From contig KE159696.1 of NCBI GenBank assembly GCA_000403415.2, positions 31,525 through 95,524 of the forward strand: DNA of 64,000 nucleotides, read 5' to 3'. Shown piece by piece: positions 61,043 to 64,000 of the stretch (the stretch's first letter is position 1; every line of letters starts with the position of its first letter). The position numbers were made by a program, and so were the translations under genes. The notes beneath the pieces were generated by a model, which was not told where the DNA came from, did not search any database, and saw only the letters and a program-made list of their open reading frames with translations. The DNA comes from Firmicutes bacterium M10-2 (GTDB taxonomy: Bacteria > Bacillota_I > Bacilli_A > Erysipelotrichales > Erysipelotrichaceae).

Positions 61043-62500
61043 TCATCTTTCCTCTTTTTGAATGTGATTTTGATAATATCGTGAAAACCGTGACAACTCT
61101 TCATTCAGTTTTTGCGGCCCCAGTTCTTCAACCAATGTTGGAGTTTCACTATAAAGATCTGTTCCTAATCCTACTCGATCACCTTCATATTTGATTCCTA
61201 AAGCGGTCAATGTTGTCGGATAAAAATCTTGGGCTACAAACACTCTGTCTTTTTCTGTTTGTTTTTCCGCAGGAGAATTAATGATCGTATAATACGCTTT
61301 TCTTTCATATTCACTTCCGAATTGTTCGGTTGCCCATTCATCATCCATAGTTAAATGGTCACCTGCAATCACGATTGTCGTATCTTTATAGAAATCCTGT
61401 TTTTGGATCCATTTGACAAAATTATCCACTTTATGAGAAGAACATCGAATCACGTTGGAATATTGATCAGGATAGATTCTTTCGCAATCTTCACATAGCC
61501 ATCCGTCAAAAAAATGCGTATCTACGGTTAACATCGTAAAATTAAACGGTTCCTCTTTAGCTGATAATTCTTTCAATTCTTTTTTTGCATATTCAAAAAG
61601 TTTATTATCCTCGTATCCCCACCAAACTCGATAATCCGGCGGAAAAAATCCATTGTCTTTCGCATAGTAATAATCGTGGATCGCATAGTTTCCATGTTGC
61701 GAAAAATAAAGATCTCGCTGTGCAAATCCGCCGTCAGAACCGCATAAAAAAACTTGATTATACCCTTCTTTTTCTAAAATTTCTCCTAATGTATAAGCAC
61801 CATCCATAAATTGATATTCTATCATCGTATCATCTTGAGAAATCGGAGTTTTCAAATTAGCTCCTGATGTCGAGGCAACCAATGAGGCGGCTGTCCATCC
61901 ATTGCACTGAAGAACCTCATATCCCTTTCCATGATTAAATGTATTTTGACTGTTAGCCAGCTTTGTCAATTCAGGAATCAAATTATGATCAAGTCCTCCG
62001 CCGTGCTTTGTATCTGCATAACTTGTTTCCATCGATTCCAAATAAATATAAATTAAATTTCTCTTTTTCTCGGGAAATTCGTAAGTTAAAGATGCAGGAT
62101 CCACATATTCATCCTCATATAAAGTGGAAGGATTCATATATGCATCAATATATTCATAGAAGCCTATTTCTTTGGCAAATCCATCGAAGCCATCCCACAA
62201 AACACCCAAAGACAAGAGAAAGAAAATAAAAATTGTGATTCTTCGGAATGTATTTTTCTTCAAATATATGAAAAGCTTATTAAAACAGATCAATCCGATA
62301 AAAATTAAAATTGTCCATTTTAATGGCTGTTTGATACATTGGTCCCATATTTCTTCCATGACACCCTCGCCGGCTCCATCTACCGAGGAATTAACAGTAA
62401 ACAATACTTGTTCAAAAGGAATATGTCCGAATTTTTCAGGCACCCACCGCATCGCTTGAGCAAAACCAAGTCCAAGAAAAATATTAATCCCAATCAACAA
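61043..62500 (-). CDS. LTA synthase/MdoB-like phosphoglycerol transferase, 5' end displaced by the mobile element
   Basis: A 485-residue remnant of a phosphoglycerol transferase paralogous to the gene at 56173: ESMETSYAD, GWTAASLVAST with the Thr, LCGSDGGFAQR, VDTHFFDG and GDHLTMDDEW are intact. The only start left is a TTG at 62500 in the middle of the first membrane helix. Deleting the element at 62547-62737 and one 9-bp repeat restores an in-frame ATG at 62778 and a start reading MKKILNKKTLKKIGNILKW. The gene is therefore interrupted at codon 12-13. It may be inactive or made poorly from the internal TTG. Confidence 0.8.
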   Translation of the reverse strand: MLIGINIFLGLGFAQAMRWVPEKFGHIPFEQVLFTVNSSVDGAGEGVMEEIWDQCIKQPLKWTILIFIGLICFNKLFIYLKKNTFRRITIFIFFLLSLGVLWDGFDGFAKEIGFYEYIDAYMNPSTLYEDEYVDPASLTYEFPEKKRNLIYIYLESMETSYADTKHGGGLDHNLIPELTKLANSQNTFNHGKGYEVLQCNGWTAASLVASTSGANLKTPISQDDTMIEYQFMDGAYTLGEILEKEGYNQVFLCGSDGGFAQRDLYFSQHGNYAIHDYYYAKDNGFFPPDYRVWWGYEDNKLFEYAKKELKELSAKEEPFNFTMLTVDTHFFDGWLCEDCERIYPDQYSNVIRCSSHKVDNFVKWIQKQDFYKDTTIVIAGDHLTMDDEWATEQFGSEYERKAYYTIINSPAEKQTEKDRVFVAQDFYPTTLTALGIKYEGDRVGLGTDLYSETPTLVEELGPQKLNEELSRFSRYYQNHIQKEER

Positions 62501-62537
62501 ATTTATAAGAGCCGAAAAAATCCATTTTAAAATATTA

Positions 62538-62546
62538 CCTATCTTT
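62538..62546. repeat. 9-bp direct repeat (target duplication) of element copy 2, one side
   Basis: CCTATCTTT immediately next to the element, repeated exactly at 62738-62746 on the other side. Confidence 0.85.
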
Positions 62547-62737
62547 CAGAGTGTTGACAAACTACCTATTTTGAAAAAATTAAATTTCAATAAAATAAAA
62601 GTGGGTAAAAAGGTCTAAAAAAAGAGTAATATTAGGTACTTAAATACCTCAAATTGCTCTTTTTTTATTCATTTGTGGGAGAAAAATAAAAAGCTGTGAC
62701 AAAGCCGATTTGAAAAATCGACTTTGTCAACAGCCTG
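62547..62737. mobile_element. 191-bp non-autonomous transposable element (MITE-like), copy 2
   Basis: Identical to 4407-4597 over 191 bp, with the same orientation on the plus strand. It is flanked by a 9-bp direct repeat, against 24 bp in copy 1. It interrupts the phosphoglycerol transferase gene near its 5' end. The internal hairpins would also face the transcript coming from the promoter at 62791-62819 and could reduce read-through. Confidence 0.9.
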
Positions 62738-62746
62738 CCTATCTTT
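62738..62746. repeat. 9-bp direct repeat (target duplication) of element copy 2, other side
   Basis: Exact copy of 62538-62546. Confidence 0.85.
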
Positions 62747-62778
62747 TTTAATGTTTTTTTATTTAAAATTTTTTTCAT
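62747..62778 (-). other. Detached 5' end of the interrupted phosphoglycerol transferase gene
   Basis: ATG at 62778-62776 followed by codons MKKILNKKTL, in frame with the rest of the gene once the element is removed. In the present sequence this frame runs into the element and stops after 37 codons. Confidence 0.8.
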
Positions 62779-62790
62779 ATCCAATTAATG

Positions 62791-62819
62791 ATTATATCGA
62801 ATCCTATATTATTTGCTAA
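62791..62819 (-). promoter_or_regulatory. Original promoter of the interrupted phosphoglycerol transferase gene
   Basis: TTAGCA (62819-62814), a 17-bp spacer and a perfect TATAAT (62796-62791), 12 bp before the ancestral ATG. The stretch 62820-62935 shows nothing else. Confidence 0.6.
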
Positions 62820-62935
62820 GGGCTTTTTCATTTTTCACATAATCTTCTATAAAATTGTTTGTTCTTATTAAGATAAGCAGATAGCTATTCTCATATCTTC
62901 CGAGATCAGAGCCAACAGTTGAAAAAGCGGATATA

Positions 62936-64000
62936 TTAAACAGTAAAATAATCGTACCAGTACCTAGCGTATTCTTGCCTTTGTGGCTGATTATAATTGG
63001 CCGGTCTTTCATAATTCACTAAAAAAGCAATCGCAAGATATTCCGGAGATTCTGTCGAAACAATAAATTCCTTAAAATTTAAAGGATATGAAGCTGTTGG
63101 ATAATATTGGAGATTGTGTTGAAGTTCATATAAGATTCGTTCACATTGTCCAAATCCGCTGTCTTTCTCAAATCCGTTTGCATAGAGCCATTCAATAATT
63201 TTTGATGCCGGAGTCCATTGGACTAATCCATATCCGCAATTTAAATTGTTTTCATCTAAACTCTCCCAAAGTCCGGGATTAAGGTTTGATTCGGCTTGCA
63301 TATTTCCAAGTAAAGCAGCAATTGCATTTTTGCTCCAGCCTTTATTTATAAAATAATTCCAAATTAAACCGGCATTATGCTGCTGTTCGGCAAACGTTAA
63401 ATAATTGTTTTTGCGGATCCACAAACTATCTAAAGAAGTCAAAGGTTCCTTATCACTTCCGTACATGATTTCTTGTCCGTTTATTTGATAATACCCATAA
63501 AGAAGATCTCCGTTTCCGTCATAGTAATTTCGAGCTTCGATTCCATCATTCAAATGCGCTGCAATCTTTACGAAAGTATTTTTTGCCATATATCCGTTAT
63601 TCAAATCAAACCATTTATATGTTTTGTTCTGATACTTCATTGCTCCGGTATGCAATGATCCATCCGCAGATATATATATTTTGTTATTGGAGTTATAAAC
63701 TGTCGTTAATCCTTCTTTTGTTTGTTTTTTTCCGTTATTTAAAGGATCAAAATAATATAGCTTTCCACTTACTTTATAAATTCCGTATCGCTTCATTCGA
63801 TATTCATTGTATACACAATCATTATTTATGTATAAACCGCCCGGTACTACGTTTCTTGGTACAGTCGATAACGTTCCGTACCATCCGATTCCTTCTCCGA
63901 TCCATCCGAATTTTTGCAGCTCTTCATATTCTGCTTTGTTCGTCGTAAAATGATGCGTCCCGATCGTCGTATACGGATTGAACAGCCTCCATACCGCTGT
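62936..64000 (-). CDS. Modular wall hydrolase with phage-tail-lysozyme domain (5' end outside the window)
   Basis: The frame is open from the stop at 62936 to the right edge, so 354 sense codons are visible and the start lies beyond 64000. The ATG at 63796 is internal. The visible part begins in a DUF5648 repeat (RLFNPYTTIGTHHFTT). Wall-binding repeats follow (GKLYYFDP, KWFDLNNGYMAKNTFV, RNYYDGNGDLLYGY). A C-terminal lysozyme_2/phage-tail-lysozyme domain (about 140 residues) has the catalytic-Glu region IAALLGNMQAESNLNPG and GYGLVQWTP. It probably cuts peptidoglycan outside the cell. It shares its first module with the protein at 58439. Confidence 0.87.
   Translation of the reverse strand, partial: TAVWRLFNPYTTIGTHHFTTNKAEYEELQKFGWIGEGIGWYGTLSTVPRNVVPGGLYINNDCVYNEYRMKRYGIYKVSGKLYYFDPLNNGKKQTKEGLTTVYNSNNKIYISADGSLHTGAMKYQNKTYKWFDLNNGYMAKNTFVKIAAHLNDGIEARNYYDGNGDLLYGYYQINGQEIMYGSDKEPLTSLDSLWIRKNNYLTFAEQQHNAGLIWNYFINKGWSKNAIAALLGNMQAESNLNPGLWESLDENNLNCGYGLVQWTPASKIIEWLYANGFEKDSGFGQCERILYELQHNLQYYPTASYPLNFKEFIVSTESPEYLAIAFLVNYERPANYNQPQRQEYARYWYDYFTV
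63842..64000 (-). repeat. Module shared with 59381-59539
   Basis: Five mismatches in 159 bp; 63906-64000 is identical to its counterpart. The match may continue beyond the window. Confidence 0.9.

Noticed and set aside
62809..63012. Small ORF of 67 codons on the minus strand
   Set aside because: It overlaps the 3' end of the lysozyme gene in another frame and has no ribosome-binding site.
62936..63796. ATG at 63796 as the start of the lysozyme gene
   Set aside because: The frame is open to the window edge and encodes recognisable DUF5648 and wall-binding sequence upstream, so this ATG is internal.

Overview
The window reads as a chromosomal segment of a low-to-moderate GC Bacillota (Firmicutes). 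The gene set (Prp with an N-terminally extended L27, RqcH, Obg, SufCDSUB, an Rnf complex, a monomeric [FeFe] hydrogenase, a cysteine-less superoxide reductase, no respiratory oxidases) suggests an anaerobic or microaerophilic fermenter. The class Erysipelotrichia is my best guess, but that is inference from gene content, not a phylogeny. Most of the window is dense, ordinary housekeeping DNA. There is one tRNA gene (Arg-TCT), and no CRISPR array, prophage or complete insertion sequence.

Layout. 0-7 kb: peptide ABC transporter remnant at the left edge, a CLC-F type fluoride/proton antiporter candidate, superoxide reductase, two RluA-type pseudouridine synthases, a patatin phospholipase and a tiny A24-like peptidase. 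7-18 kb: [FeFe] hydrogenase, NAD synthetase, an atypical type IA topoisomerase, and the engB-lon-tig operon. 18-22 kb: a TPM-LemA-TPM envelope cluster and an InlB-B-repeat protein. 22-29 kb: tRNA-Arg, YitT, a Crp/Fnr regulator, obg-rpmA-prp-rplU, rqcH and vanZ. 29-35.5 kb: rnfCDGEA, a small Cys-rich membrane protein, a very short rnfB, and divergent apbE, which would supply the covalent FMN of RnfD/RnfG. 35.6-43 kb: a frameshifted cysE, rnhC, comEB, rluD-like, lspA, an ABC1/UbiB kinase and a leucine-rich-repeat protein. 43-52.5 kb: cold-shock gene, HD protein, the sufCDSUB operon extended by a formyl-THF cyclo-ligase and an unknown gene, and two PrsA-like foldases. 52.5-64 kb: pcrA, then a cell-surface accessory block with a GH5 cellulase lipoprotein, two LTA-synthase/MdoB-like phosphoglycerol transferases and two modular wall hydrolases that share a nearly identical module.

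The two strongest non-routine observations came from reading the DNA directly. (1) An identical 191-bp element with imperfect terminal inverted repeats is present twice (4407-4597 and 62547-62737), flanked by direct repeats of different length (24 bp and 9 bp). Each copy sits inside a gene, and deleting the element plus one direct repeat restores an uninterrupted ancestral reading frame in both cases. It looks like a non-autonomous transposable element with variable-length target duplications. (2) About ten genes have no Shine-Dalgarno sequence but carry a -10 box that ends 6 nt (once 8 nt) before the ATG. This is the geometry expected of leaderless transcripts, and it sits alongside ordinary SD-led genes. 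Other points of interest are the reduced RnfB with its NqrM-like neighbour and the CLC-F antiporter without a visible fluoride riboswitch.
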